Part shown: piece by piece, positions 1 to 7,831 of the stretch
Layout of the letters: every line of letters starts with the position of its first letter
Numbering within the stretch: position 1 is the first letter of the stretch
NCBI RefSeq assembly: GCF_018613795.1
Contig: NZ_JAGGPN010000004.1
Span: 40,293-104,292 of the forward strand
Length of the DNA stretch: 64,000 nt
From: Arthrobacter sp. ISL-65
GTDB lineage: Bacteria > Actinomycetota > Actinomycetes > Actinomycetales > Micrococcaceae
Direction: 5' to 3'
Notes under the pieces: model-generated
What the model was told of the DNA's origin: nothing
Seen by the model: only the letters and a program-made list of their open reading frames with translations
The model's database searches: none
Translations under genes and position numbers: made by a program

Positions 1-178
1 ACGGTTGCGGCGCCGGGTCCGAATGTTGCGAGCCCGGCCGAGGTCATCAGCACTGCCAGGTTCAGAACAGGTACAGATTGCCCTGTCGGGCTTGGAGGAA
101 CCCGGTCAGCAGGTGGAACCGGCGGTGGCGGACCCACCCCATGTGGGGGAGCCCAGGCCGCGTTGAGGGGTGCAGGGA
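1..178. other. Left edge, no supported gene
   Basis: No convincing gene is visible. On the minus strand an ATG at 47-45 opens a frame (MTSAGLATFGPGAAT) that runs off the left edge and could be the first codons of an exported protein, but fifteen codons are too few to judge. A short GC-rich hairpin lies near 134-152 and could end transcription from either side. Confidence 0.3.
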
Positions 179-442
179 CTAGACGATGTCCTGGGTCTTG
201 GCGAAGCGGGTGATGGCCCGCTGGGTGCCGCGGTTGGCCAGGACCTGGATGACCGCGCTCACAGATGCGGAGATAAGGGCGAACGTCAGGGCCGTGCGCA
301 GCGTGGTGGGGACGTCGTCCTTGTCCCCCTTGGGGGGCTTCCGGCCCGTGATTTTTTCCCAGATGGTGTCGACGGCCTTGGTGCCGGCGAACCCTGCCAG
401 CAGGCTGATGCCTGTGCCAAGCAGTTTGATGAAGAAACTCAT
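179..442 (-). CDS. DUF4235 small membrane protein
   Basis: An 87-residue protein of the DUF4235 type common in actinobacteria. The N-terminus holds one hydrophobic segment (about residues 5-22). A conserved-looking IWEKITGRKPP stretch and an Asp/Lys-rich loop (about 28-45) follow, then a second hydrophobic segment (about 48-68) and a basic tail. The arrangement suggests a two-span inner-membrane protein with a cytoplasmic polar loop. The function of the family is unknown. It lies 36 bases downstream of the heme-degrading-domain gene on the same strand, so the two could be co-transcribed. I recognise the family by length and pattern; the membrane topology is my reading. Confidence 0.8.
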   Translation of the reverse strand: MSFFIKLLGTGISLLAGFAGTKAVDTIWEKITGRKPPKGDKDDVPTTLRTALTFALISASVSAVIQVLANRGTQRAITRFAKTQDIV

Positions 443-478
443 TGCGGAACTCCTCGCGTGATGAACACTGGTCTTTCC

Positions 479-1030
479 TTAGCCTAGCCGCATAGACCGG
501 TGGATCTCCCGCAACGCCTGCACCACGAGGTCGTGGTCCGCCTTTTGCGGCAGCCCGGACACGGTGACCACAGCCACCGCCCCCACGTCCCGCACATAGA
601 CGGGAAAAGCTCCGCCGTGGGCAGCATAGGTGGATTGGTCGAACCACGCATTGTCCTCGATGCGGCCTCCGCCAACCCTGCCGCGCAGGCCCACCAGCAG
701 CGACGGCTCCTCGTAGCGCACGGCAGTCCGCTGCTTTGCCCGCACCCAGCCCTCGTTATCCGGGGTGGCACCCTCGAGCGCCACATGGAAGAGAACCTGT
801 TCCCCCTTGGTGATGTCGATGGCGATTGGCATGTTTTCTTCCTTGCCGCGTTCCACCAGCTCGAGGCCCAGGGCGAGGGCATCGTCCTTGCTGAACCTCG
901 GGAACTGCAGTTCGGCTATTTCGCCCTCGATTTGCCCGATCAGGGCTTCCAAGGATCCCGCCGGCTGAGCCTCGGCGGAATCGGGGTCGAAGGCGGGCAG
1001 GGCAGCGCTGCCGGAGTCCTGTTGCGTCAT
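479..1030 (-). CDS. Heme-degrading domain (HbpS/GlcG-like) protein
   Basis: A 183-residue protein starting at MTQQDSGSAA. A longer upstream reading is possible but lacks family similarity, so I use the ATG at 1030. The first 30 residues are an acidic, Ala/Pro-rich lead. The rest matches the UPF0303/heme-degrading-domain group: a helix with LALGLELVERGKEENMPIAIDI, a beta strand QVLFHVALEG, an R/Y-rich core (VRYEEPSLL) and a closing VRDVGAVAVVTVSGLP followed by a dimer-type C-terminal helix. Members of the wider GlcG/HbpS fold bind small ligands or heme; the substrate here is not known. No signal peptide is visible, so it is probably cytoplasmic. The annotated family name should not be read as proof of heme degradation. 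Confidence 0.75.
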   Translation of the reverse strand: MTQQDSGSAALPAFDPDSAEAQPAGSLEALIGQIEGEIAELQFPRFSKDDALALGLELVERGKEENMPIAIDITKGEQVLFHVALEGATPDNEGWVRAKQRTAVRYEEPSLLVGLRGRVGGGRIEDNAWFDQSTYAAHGGAFPVYVRDVGAVAVVTVSGLPQKADHDLVVQALREIHRSMRLG

Positions 1031-1154
1031 GGCCCCAATGTACTCCGGACGGCTGTTCCGACGGCGCAGGGAGACTCCCGGATTGTGACGCTGGCCCCGG
1101 GTTTGCGGGCCCGCCGAGGTGTAAACTGGACCAGCCCACAAGGGCAGATTTATC

Positions 1155-1277
1155 ACGACAGGGGAGCGCCGCCGTCGGGATGCAAAGGCAACTGCCAGCG
1201 CAACCGCGGATGGGCGCTGAGAGTGCGGACCGCCGCAGACCCTCGAACCTGATCCGGCTAGTACCGGCGCAAGGGAG
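1155..1277 (+). promoter_or_regulatory. TPP (THI-element) riboswitch
   Basis: The conserved TPP aptamer blocks are present in order: CAGGGGAGC near 1159-1167, CGCTGAGAG near 1214-1222 and the long 3' block GAACCTGATCCGGCTAGTAC near 1245-1264, closed by CGCAAGGGA at 1268-1276. The CTGAGAG and CCTGATC boxes are the pyrimidine-binding signature. It lies about 90 bases before the start of the ykoE homologue, whose Shine-Dalgarno (AGGAGG at 1353-1358) may be the controlled element. Thiamine pyrophosphate should therefore repress the transporter operon. Confidence 0.93.
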
Positions 1278-1364
1278 TCGAGTTCTCAGAGCGCCCGGCA
1301 GCAAGTGGCCCAGCCACCGGCACCGGGGGAACGCTTTCCCCTCCTGTTCCTCAGGAGGACCATC

Positions 1365-1985
1365 ATGACAACTGCAGCAATCAAGAAGACCGGCTACAAC
1401 TGGCGCGTGGCGGACATCGTGGTGGCGGCGCTCATCGCCGTTGCCGGCGGCGTCATCTTCTGGGCCTGGTCCCAGGGCGCCAACCTCATCTCCACCCCCA
1501 TCAACGCCGTCTACCCGCCGCTGACCGGTCTCTACGCCGGCGGCTGGATGATTCCGGCGGTCCTGGGCATGCTCATCATCCGCAAGCCCGGCGCGGCACT
1601 GTTCTGCGAAACGGTGGCCGCCACCGGCGAGCTGCTCATGGGCTCGCAGTACGGCACCACGGTGCTCATCTCCGGTGTCCTCCAGGGCCTGGGCGCGGAG
1701 CTCGTGTTCGCCGCCCTGGTGTACCGGAAGTTCAACCTTCCGGCTTCGCTGCTCGCGGGTGCCGGCGCCGGGCTGTTCTGCGGGCTCAACGACTCCTTCG
1801 CCCCCTGGGGCTGGAACATCGCCTACGCGGCGGGTGACAAGCTCGCCTACATCGTGTTCTGCGCCATCTCCGGCGCGGTCATCGCCGGTGCTCTGTCCTG
1901 GATCGCCACCCGCGGCCTGGCCAAGACCGGAGTGCTGAGCTCCTTCGCCTCCCGCAAGGCAGCCACGGAGCCCGTCTTCAGCTGA
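1365..1985 (+). CDS. ykoE: ECF thiamine/HMP transporter, S component
   Basis: A 206-residue, strongly hydrophobic protein with about five to six membrane spans, the substrate-binding (S) component of an energy-coupling-factor transporter of the YkoE type. YkoE proteins are predicted to take up thiamine or its hydroxymethylpyrimidine (HMP) precursor. The start is set at the ATG at 1365 by a strong AGGAGG seven bases upstream; in-frame upstream codons fall in the riboswitch region. The family-typical VYPPLTGLYAGGW and CETVAATGELLMG segments are visible. It sits directly under a TPP riboswitch and its stop overlaps the start of the ATPase gene (TGATG), so all three subunits are translationally coupled. 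Whether thiamine or HMP is carried cannot be told from sequence. Confidence 0.9.
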   Translation: MTTAAIKKTGYNWRVADIVVAALIAVAGGVIFWAWSQGANLISTPINAVYPPLTGLYAGGWMIPAVLGMLIIRKPGAALFCETVAATGELLMGSQYGTTVLISGVLQGLGAELVFAALVYRKFNLPASLLAGAGAGLFCGLNDSFAPWGWNIAYAAGDKLAYIVFCAISGAVIAGALSWIATRGLAKTGVLSSFASRKAATEPVFS

Positions 1986-3637
1986 TGCCCGCACTTCACG
2001 ACGGCGGCGTCCGCCCCGCCGCGGTCACCGCCCGCGGCTGGGGCTGGCGCCATGCCGGCCGCACCAAACCAGCGGTCCACGCCCTTGACCTGGAAATTCG
2101 ACCCGGCGAGCGGGTCCTGCTGCTGGGCCCCTCCGGTGCCGGCAAGTCCACGCTGCTCCACGCCCTGGCCGGTGTGCTGGGGGACAGCGACGCGGGTGCC
2201 AGTTCCGCTGGGGGGAGTTCCGCGGACGACGCCGGGACTCCCGACGCCGGGACACGGGCCAGCGACGACGCGGACGAGAGCGGAGAGCTGCTCATCGACG
2301 GCGCGCCGCCCCGTTCCCGGCGCGGCCGCGCCGGGCTCATGCAACAGGACCCGGAAACCCAGGTTGTGCTGTCGCGCCTCGGTGACGACGTCGCCTTCGG
2401 TGCCGAGAACCTGTCGGTGCCCCGCGACGAGATCTGGCGCCGCGTGCATGAGGCGCTGGAGGACGTCGGGCTGGCGCACCTTCCGCTGAACCACCCGACG
2501 TCGTCCCTGTCCGGCGGCCAGAAGCAGCGCCTCGCGCTCGCTGGCATCCTGGCGATGCGGCCGGGACTCATCCTGCTGGACGAGCCGACCGCGAACCTCG
2601 ACCCCGCCGGCGTCCTGGAAGTCCGCGACGCCGTGGGCCGCTGCCTCGACAAGACCGGGGCCACCCTGGTGGTGGTGGAGCACCGGGTCGCGGCCTGGAA
2701 AGACCTGGTGGACCGGATCGTCGTGCTGCAGCCGGGGTCCGCCGCGGACGGCGCGGTGCTGATCGACGGCACCCCGGACGAGGTCCTCGAACAGGCCCGC
2801 GGGATGCTCACAGCCGCCGGCGTCTGGGTCCCCGGCTACGTTCCCGAAACCCGGCGCCGTTCAAGTGCCGGTGTTCCGCCCTCCTCTGGACACAACACCG
2901 GCCAGCTACTGCTGGCGGCCGAAAAGCTTGCCGTGTCGCGGGAACGTTTCCGGCGCCGCGGCTTCCGCTCGGTGCCTCCGGAACCGGTGCTGCGGGACGT
3001 CACGGTACAGGTCCGGGCGGGCGAAGCGCTCACCGTCACAGGTCCCAACGGCGTCGGCAAATCCACGTTTGCGCTGACCCTCGCCGGGCTGCTCCCGCCG
3101 GTGGCCGGCAAGGTGTCCGCGACTATCGAGCTGAGCGGCGGAGCCGGTATCGACCCCTACAAGTGGAGGGCGGAGCAGCTGATCGCCCGGATCGGTACGG
3201 TGTTCCAGGAGCCCGAGCACCAGTTCGTCACCGGCCGCGTCCTGGACGAGCTGCAGTTCGGCCCCCGCCATCTGGGCCACGGCGAAGAGCGCGTCGACGA
3301 GCTGCTGGAGCGGCTGCGCCTCACGCATCTCGTGGACGCCAACCCTTACACCCTCTCCGGCGGGGAGAAACGCAGGCTGTCCGTGGCCACCGTCTTGGCG
3401 GCGCACCCGCAGGTGCTGGTGCTGGACGAGCCCACCTTCGGCCAGGACGCCAACACCTGGGCGGAGCTTGCCTCATTCCTTTCCGAACTCCTTGACGCCG
3501 GCACGGCCGTGGTGTCCGTGACCCACGACGAGGAGTTCACCCATGTGCTCGGCGGCACCGAGCTGCGGCTGGGCCCCGGGCTGGGCATCAACGCGCCCAG
3601 ACCCGCTGAACCAACGTCAGAACAGACGGTGACATGA
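1985..3637 (+). CDS. ykoD: ECF transporter duplicated ATPase (YkoD type)
   Basis: A 550-residue fusion of two ABC ATPase domains, the A and A' components of an ECF transporter in one chain. Domain 1 has Walker A GPSGAGKST (about 49-57), signature LSGGQKQR and Walker B LILLDEPT. Domain 2 has GPNGVGKST (about 354-362), signature LSGGEKRR and VLVLDEPT. Both domains therefore look catalytically complete. Domain 1 carries an unusual low-complexity Asp/Ser/Gly/Ala insertion of about 35 residues (about 73-100) between Walker A and the Q-loop. The gene starts within the ykoE stop codon and its own stop overlaps ykoC, as expected for a single complex. It powers uptake by the S component through the YkoC scaffold. 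Confidence 0.92.
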   Translation: MPALHDGGVRPAAVTARGWGWRHAGRTKPAVHALDLEIRPGERVLLLGPSGAGKSTLLHALAGVLGDSDAGASSAGGSSADDAGTPDAGTRASDDADESGELLIDGAPPRSRRGRAGLMQQDPETQVVLSRLGDDVAFGAENLSVPRDEIWRRVHEALEDVGLAHLPLNHPTSSLSGGQKQRLALAGILAMRPGLILLDEPTANLDPAGVLEVRDAVGRCLDKTGATLVVVEHRVAAWKDLVDRIVVLQPGSAADGAVLIDGTPDEVLEQARGMLTAAGVWVPGYVPETRRRSSAGVPPSSGHNTGQLLLAAEKLAVSRERFRRRGFRSVPPEPVLRDVTVQVRAGEALTVTGPNGVGKSTFALTLAGLLPPVAGKVSATIELSGGAGIDPYKWRAEQLIARIGTVFQEPEHQFVTGRVLDELQFGPRHLGHGEERVDELLERLRLTHLVDANPYTLSGGEKRRLSVATVLAAHPQVLVLDEPTFGQDANTWAELASFLSELLDAGTAVVSVTHDEEFTHVLGGTELRLGPGLGINAPRPAEPTSEQTVT

Positions 3638-4437
3638 GGGAGGCACTGACACTTGCCGGAAACCGGTCGGTACTGACGCGCGCCAATCCATTGGCGAAAT
3701 TTGCCGCGGTCTTCCTGGTCACCCTCGTCCTGGCGCTGTCCATCGACTGGATGTCGGCGTCGGTGGCGCTCGTGTGTGAGCTGCTGGTCTTCCCCTTGGC
3801 CGGCCTGACTTTCTCGCTGCTGTGGCAGCGCGGCTGGCCCCTGATCCTCGCGGCCGCCGTCGGCGGCTGGAGCACCTCCATCCTGTCGCCGGACAGCGGG
3901 AGGATACTGCTCGACGTCGGACTCTGGTCCATGAGCGAGGGTTCCCTTCAGCTGGGGCTGGCTTTTCTGCTGCGGGGCCTGGCGATTGCCCTGCCTGCGG
4001 TGCTGCTGATGAGCTGCACCGATCCCACCGACCTGGCGGACGCCCTGGCGCAAAAGGCGCGGCTGCCCCACCGCTTCGTGCTCGGGACCCTGGCCGCGAT
4101 GAGGCTGGTCGGACTGATGGCCGAGGAATGGCAGACCATCGGCATGGCCAGGCGCGCCCGCGGCGTCGGATCGCGCGGCAACCCGTGGCAACGGATGCGG
4201 GCCACCCTGGGGCAGAGCTTCGGCCTCCTGGTCCAGGCCATCCGCCGCGCCACCCGGCTTGCCGTGACGATGGAGGCCCGCGGGTTCGGCGGGGCCAGCC
4301 GGACCTGGGCGCGCGTGTCCACCTACAGCGTGCTGGACGTCTGGGTGGTGCTCGGCGGAGTGCTGATCGCTGCCGGCGCCGTGGCTGCCGCGCTGTGGGC
4401 CGGCACGTGGAACATGGTGTGGCTGCAGGGCTCCTAA
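3634..4437 (+). CDS. ykoC: ECF transporter transmembrane scaffold (T component)
   Basis: A 267-residue CbiQ-like membrane protein with four to five hydrophobic segments. The two Ala-Arg-Gly coupling motifs of ECF T components are visible: MARRARGVGSRG near residues 170-181 and MEARGFGG near 211-218. These helices dock on the ATPase pair. It is the last gene of the riboswitch operon and starts in the ATGA overlap with the ATPase gene. Its stop codon overlaps by four bases the stop of the convergent acetyltransferase, leaving no room for a terminator between the two coding regions. Confidence 0.9.
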   Translation: MREALTLAGNRSVLTRANPLAKFAAVFLVTLVLALSIDWMSASVALVCELLVFPLAGLTFSLLWQRGWPLILAAAVGGWSTSILSPDSGRILLDVGLWSMSEGSLQLGLAFLLRGLAIALPAVLLMSCTDPTDLADALAQKARLPHRFVLGTLAAMRLVGLMAEEWQTIGMARRARGVGSRGNPWQRMRATLGQSFGLLVQAIRRATRLAVTMEARGFGGASRTWARVSTYSVLDVWVVLGGVLIAAGAVAAALWAGTWNMVWLQGS

Positions 4438-4946
4438 CCCGCCGGGCGTGCCAACCCCGCCGGCCGCGCCATCCGGACCTCGGCCAGCCCCTCCCAGTCT
4501 TCGATCGTGTCCCTGGCGCCGGTGAAGACGAAGCCGTGGCGCTGGTAGAAGGCCTGGGCGCGCGGGTTGTCCTCGGCGACCCACAGCGCAGCCGCCTCGC
4601 TCCCGATCGCAGCCTCGAGCAGTGCCTGGCCGAGTCCCCTGCCATGGTGGGAGGCCAGGAGGTAGATGCCCCAGAGCTCGGCCTGCTCCCTCAGCCCTTC
4701 CTCGGGCGGAAGCGAGCCGGCAAACCCCACCAGCTTCCCGGCGTCGTTCGCTACGTACTGTCGGCCCGCGTGCGGGCCGGCCAGAAGGTGCCGCCACATG
4801 GCCAGCCGCTCTTCCACGCCTTGCCTGGCCATGAAGCCCGGTGAAAGCAGGTGAGTGTAGGTTTCGCGCCAGCATTCCAAGTGGAGCCGGGCCAGGGCCT
4901 CGGCGTCCTCGGGGGCGGCCTGGCGGACGCTGCAGGTGTGATCCAT
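4434..4946 (-). CDS. GNAT family N-acetyltransferase
   Basis: A 170-residue GCN5-related acetyltransferase that transfers acetyl from acetyl-CoA to an unknown amine. Recognisable elements are an N-terminal RQAAPEDAEALARLHLECW strand-helix, the acetyl-CoA pyrophosphate loop HHGRGLGQALLEAA near residues 97-110 (R-x-x-G-x-A/G type) and the C-terminal ARAFYQRHGFVFTG-like segment (here AQAFYQRHGF). Length is typical for the family. It is a single gene pointing toward the thiamine transporter operon with a four-base stop overlap. The substrate cannot be inferred. Confidence 0.85.
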   Translation of the reverse strand: MDHTCSVRQAAPEDAEALARLHLECWRETYTHLLSPGFMARQGVEERLAMWRHLLAGPHAGRQYVANDAGKLVGFAGSLPPEEGLREQAELWGIYLLASHHGRGLGQALLEAAIGSEAAALWVAEDNPRAQAFYQRHGFVFTGARDTIEDWEGLAEVRMARPAGLARPAG

Positions 4947-4975
4947 GGGCCGAGTCTAAATGTTCGCGGCGTGCG

Positions 4976-5947
4976 TCAGACGCAGGAGTGGTTGTAGTCG
5001 AAGCCTCCGGCCACGAACTGGGTGAGGACTACTTTGCCGCCTGCGGTGAGGGACGCCGCGGAGCACATGCTCCTGGCGTCGGCGGCAGCGTGCGCCCCGG
5101 CAATCCAGCTTGGCAGGTCGTAGAGGCTGCTGGCCGAACCTACCTCGCCGACGATCTGTCCCCACTGCCGCGCCGAGGAGTAGATGCCCACCCTGGCCCC
5201 GATGCTGTGGAAAAAATCGGTCATGCCCTCGAGGTCCGCCCGGTTGGCCGTCCTGTCGCCTGACCAGCTGTTGCCCGTCTCGACATCCAGCCACCAGAGG
5301 TACGTCTCAGGGTCGGAGATGGTGCGAAGGTATGCGTCGTCGAAGGCTTTTGCGTACCCGTACATGTAGGCGCACGCCGCATCCTCCTTGCCCTGGCAGG
5401 TGCCGTACGGGTTGGCCACGGCCTTGCCGCCGTACTCGTTGTTCACCGGCCACCAGGAGCCGCGCAGCCCGGGATTCGCGGTGTTCACATAAAGCGCAAG
5501 GCGGGGCTGGCCGGTCCCGCCAGCTGCGTCCTCCCCCCAGTCAAGCTGCTGGTGGAGGCAGGGGTTGGTGGTGTTGGCGCGCCCGTTGTTGACTCCGACA
5601 ATCGCGAACTTAGGGTCGTCGGGCAGGCCGCCGCTGCACTGCGGCCAGGAGACATCGTTGCCCAAGGGGGCCCTGCCGGACTCTGACGGCTGTACGGGCT
5701 GACGGGCCACCGGCCGCGGGGATTGCGGGGACGCGGGCGGCTGCGCCTGCGCGGCGCCGCTGGAAGTGGCAGACGCCTTGGGCGACGCCTGGGTGACGGC
5801 TGATTCGGGTGCCGGCGGCGCGCCGTCGTCCAGCCTCGGTCCCGGAATGAAGCCCACGGTTGTAGCCACCACGAAGGACAGCAGCGCTGAAGCCGGACGC
5901 CCAATGGGGTACTTCCTGCCCAGCACGGGGGAGCTGAAAATGGACAC
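4976..5947 (-). CDS. Secreted GH25-like (lysozyme-fold) protein
   Basis: A 323-residue exported protein. An N-terminal hydrophobic segment (about residues 20-36) can act as signal or anchor. A Pro/Ala/Ser/Gln-rich linker follows to about residue 92, then a globular domain beginning GNDVSWPQC. This domain has features of GH25-like TIM barrels: an early Asp strand (NDVSWPQ), WWLDVETGN (the D-x-E acidic pair), GARVGIYSSARQW and a final TQFVAGGFDYNHSCV. Several Cys (in PQCSGG, TNPCLH, GTCQGKED, CAYM, SMCS, HSCV) suggest disulfides outside the cell. A peptidoglycan or glycan substrate is likely, but the family is not one I can name exactly; an inactive binding protein is also possible. It is divergent from the murA fusion. 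Confidence 0.65.
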   Translation of the reverse strand: MSIFSSPVLGRKYPIGRPASALLSFVVATTVGFIPGPRLDDGAPPAPESAVTQASPKASATSSGAAQAQPPASPQSPRPVARQPVQPSESGRAPLGNDVSWPQCSGGLPDDPKFAIVGVNNGRANTTNPCLHQQLDWGEDAAGGTGQPRLALYVNTANPGLRGSWWPVNNEYGGKAVANPYGTCQGKEDAACAYMYGYAKAFDDAYLRTISDPETYLWWLDVETGNSWSGDRTANRADLEGMTDFFHSIGARVGIYSSARQWGQIVGEVGSASSLYDLPSWIAGAHAAADARSMCSAASLTAGGKVVLTQFVAGGFDYNHSCV

Positions 5948-6081
5948 GGCGGCCTCCCATTCCCTTGTGGCCGCAACAGGTACCGCTAGCTTGCTCCCGG
6001 ATGCGCGCCCGGGTCAAGGCCAGTGCACGGTCCTTGACTGAGGCTGCGGAGGCCGTCACAGGTTCTGTCACACTACTGTAG

Positions 6082-6112
6082 CCCGTTATTGAATGCTTAT
6101 GCGCATAACGGG
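6082..6112. promoter_or_regulatory. Nested palindrome upstream of XRE-MurA
   Basis: A perfect 12-base palindrome TTATGCGCATAA (6097-6108) lies inside a wider inverted repeat, CCCGTTAT (6082-6089) with ATAACGGG (6105-6112). It sits about 75-105 bases before the XRE-MurA start and between two divergent genes. Because that protein carries its own XRE DNA-binding domain, the palindrome is a candidate autoregulatory operator. This is inference from position and symmetry only. Confidence 0.45.
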
Positions 6113-6171
6113 TATATCACGGGCTGGACGCCCCTGAAGAGGTGGACTGATGCGACGAAATAACTCATAGC

Positions 6172-6180
6172 TGATATATT
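6172..6180 (+). promoter_or_regulatory. Extended -10 promoter, leaderless start
   Basis: TGATATATT at 6172-6180 reads as an extended -10 element (TGn plus TATATT). Only six bases separate it from the ATG at 6187, and no Shine-Dalgarno sequence is present. Transcription would begin at or next to the A of the start codon, giving a leaderless mRNA. Confidence 0.55.
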
Positions 6181-6186
6181 TTTCCC

Positions 6187-7710
6187 ATGACACAACAGAC
6201 TGTTGAACATGTTGGTCTTCTGCTCCGCGACGCCCGCGGCCAGAAGGGATGGACCCAGGGCCAGTTGGCCGCGGAACTAGGCACCAGCCAAAGTGCCGTG
6301 GCCCGCATGGAACAGGGCAAGCAGAACATGAGCCTGAAAATGATCCAGCGCCTGGAGGCTATCTTCGGCCGCAGCTTCGTCCAGCTCGGCAAATCCCAGA
6401 TGACCCACCTCCGCGTAGAGGGCGGCAGGACGCTTTCGGGCTCCGTCGACGTCAACACCAGCAAGAACGCCGGCGTCGCTCTTCTATGCGCCAGCCTCAT
6501 CAACCGCGGCACCACGACGCTGCGCCGGCTGGCCCGCATCGAGGAGGTCAACCGCATCGTCGAGGTTCTGAGCAGCATCGGCGTCGAATGCACGTGGCTC
6601 AACGACAACGACCTCCGCCTCCGCCGGCCAGCGGACCTTGACCTGGCGTCCATGGACGCCGAGGCTGCGCGCCGGACCCGCAGCGTCATCATGCTGCTGG
6701 GCCCGCTGCTTGATGTGACCGATGAATACCGGCTGCCCTACGCCGGGGGCTGCGACCTGGGCATCCGCACCGTGGAGCCGCACATGCAGGCACTGCGGCA
6801 GTTCGGTCTGTCCGTGGAGGCCAGTTCAGGCTTCTACAGCGTGCAGGCACCTCCCACCGACGAACTGGACAGGTCCTTCGTGCTGACCGAGCGCGGCGAC
6901 ACCGTTACGGAGAACGCCATCATGGCCGCCGCGCACCGCTGCGGCACCACGGTCATCCGCAACGCCAGCCCCAACTACATGGTCCAGGACCTCTGCTTCT
7001 ACCTGCAGCGGCTGGGCGTCGAGATCGACGGCGTTGGAACCACCACGCTGAAGATCACCGGCAAAGCGACCATCGACGTCGACATCGAGTACTTCCCCTC
7101 GGAAGACCCCATCGAGGCGATGAGCCTCATCACCGCCGGCATTGTCACCAACTCGGAGGTGACCATCCGCCGCGTGCCCATCGAATTCATGGAGATCGAG
7201 CTGGCCACCCTGGAGCAGATGGGCCAGCAGCTGGAGGTCTCCGGCGAGTACATGGCCCGCAACGGACGCACCCGGCTGGTGGATGTGACCACCAAGCCCT
7301 CGGAGCTGCGCGCGCCGGAGGACAAGATCCACCCGATGCCGTTCCCCGGGCTGAATATCGACAACCTGCCGTTCTTCGCGGTGATCGCGGGCAACGCCGA
7401 GGGCCAGACCATGATCCACGACTGGGTCTACGAGAACCGCGCGATCTACTTGACGGAGCTGAACAAGCTGGGCGCCCGGATACAGTTGCTGGACCCGCAC
7501 CGCATCTACGTCAACGGCCCCACGCGCTGGCGTGCCGCGGAGGTGGGCTGCCCGCCCGCGCTGCGTCCCGCTGCCTGCCTCCTGCTGGCGATGCTGGCGG
7601 CCCGCGGAGTTTCCGAGCTGCGCAACATCTACGTCATCGAGCGCGGCTACGAGGACCTCGCGGAGCGGCTCAACACCATCGGCGCCAAGATCGAGTACTT
7701 CCAGGACTGA
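6187..7710 (+). CDS. XRE helix-turn-helix-MurA fusion protein
   Basis: A 507-residue protein with two parts. Residues 1-70 are an XRE/Cro-type helix-turn-helix (LLLRDARGQKGWTQGQLAAE, TSQSAVARMEQGKQNMSL). Residues 73-507 are an EPSP-synthase-fold UDP-N-acetylglucosamine 1-carboxyvinyltransferase homologue. The MurA landmarks are kept: Lys in SKNAGVALL (about 93), the catalytic Cys at 189 in GGCDLGIRTVEPH, an Asp in PGLNIDNLP (the PTDMQ position) and Arg in ALRPAACL. The enzyme makes enolpyruvyl-UDP-GlcNAc, the first step of peptidoglycan synthesis. With the catalytic residues intact, either an active MurA under DNA-binding control or a regulator sensing UDP-GlcNAc is possible. MurA-type proteins with an HTH occur in this group as far as I recall; I cannot check distribution. 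It is probably leaderless. Confidence 0.85.
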   Translation: MTQQTVEHVGLLLRDARGQKGWTQGQLAAELGTSQSAVARMEQGKQNMSLKMIQRLEAIFGRSFVQLGKSQMTHLRVEGGRTLSGSVDVNTSKNAGVALLCASLINRGTTTLRRLARIEEVNRIVEVLSSIGVECTWLNDNDLRLRRPADLDLASMDAEAARRTRSVIMLLGPLLDVTDEYRLPYAGGCDLGIRTVEPHMQALRQFGLSVEASSGFYSVQAPPTDELDRSFVLTERGDTVTENAIMAAAHRCGTTVIRNASPNYMVQDLCFYLQRLGVEIDGVGTTTLKITGKATIDVDIEYFPSEDPIEAMSLITAGIVTNSEVTIRRVPIEFMEIELATLEQMGQQLEVSGEYMARNGRTRLVDVTTKPSELRAPEDKIHPMPFPGLNIDNLPFFAVIAGNAEGQTMIHDWVYENRAIYLTELNKLGARIQLLDPHRIYVNGPTRWRAAEVGCPPALRPAACLLLAMLAARGVSELRNIYVIERGYEDLAERLNTIGAKIEYFQD

Positions 7711-7718
7711 CGTTAACC

Positions 7719-7786
7719 AAGCGCGAACGGACAGTTAAGCCCCTTTTGGCGCGCCGGTTTGGGGCCACAAGTGTCCGTTCGCGCTT
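7719..7786. repeat. Long-arm intergenic palindrome
   Basis: Perfect 15-base inverted arms AAGCGCGAACGGACA (7719-7733) and its complement (7772-7786) enclose a 38-base GC-rich loop. There is no T-run, so it is not a classical intrinsic terminator, although it lies just after the MurA-fusion stop. The left arm plus adjoining bases recurs near 9102. It belongs to a set of similar palindromes in this window. Confidence 0.75.
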
Positions 7787-7831
7787 CGTCATGTCGGGGA
7801 CGTTTTCGCTGGTCTGGCGCACAATGAAGGC

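Noticed and set aside
1..47. Start of a minus-strand gene at the left edge
   Set aside because: Only fifteen codons are in view, with no clear ribosome site, so it is noted but not called.
756..1994. Long minus-strand ORF opposite the ykoE region
   Set aside because: It is Gly/Arg/Ala-rich with no family pattern and lies opposite the riboswitch and the ykoE membrane protein; it is a shadow of GC-biased codons.
3346..4875. 509-residue minus-strand ORF
   Set aside because: It spans ykoC and the acetyltransferase in other frames, and its composition is Gly/Ala/Arg/Gln-heavy without domains.
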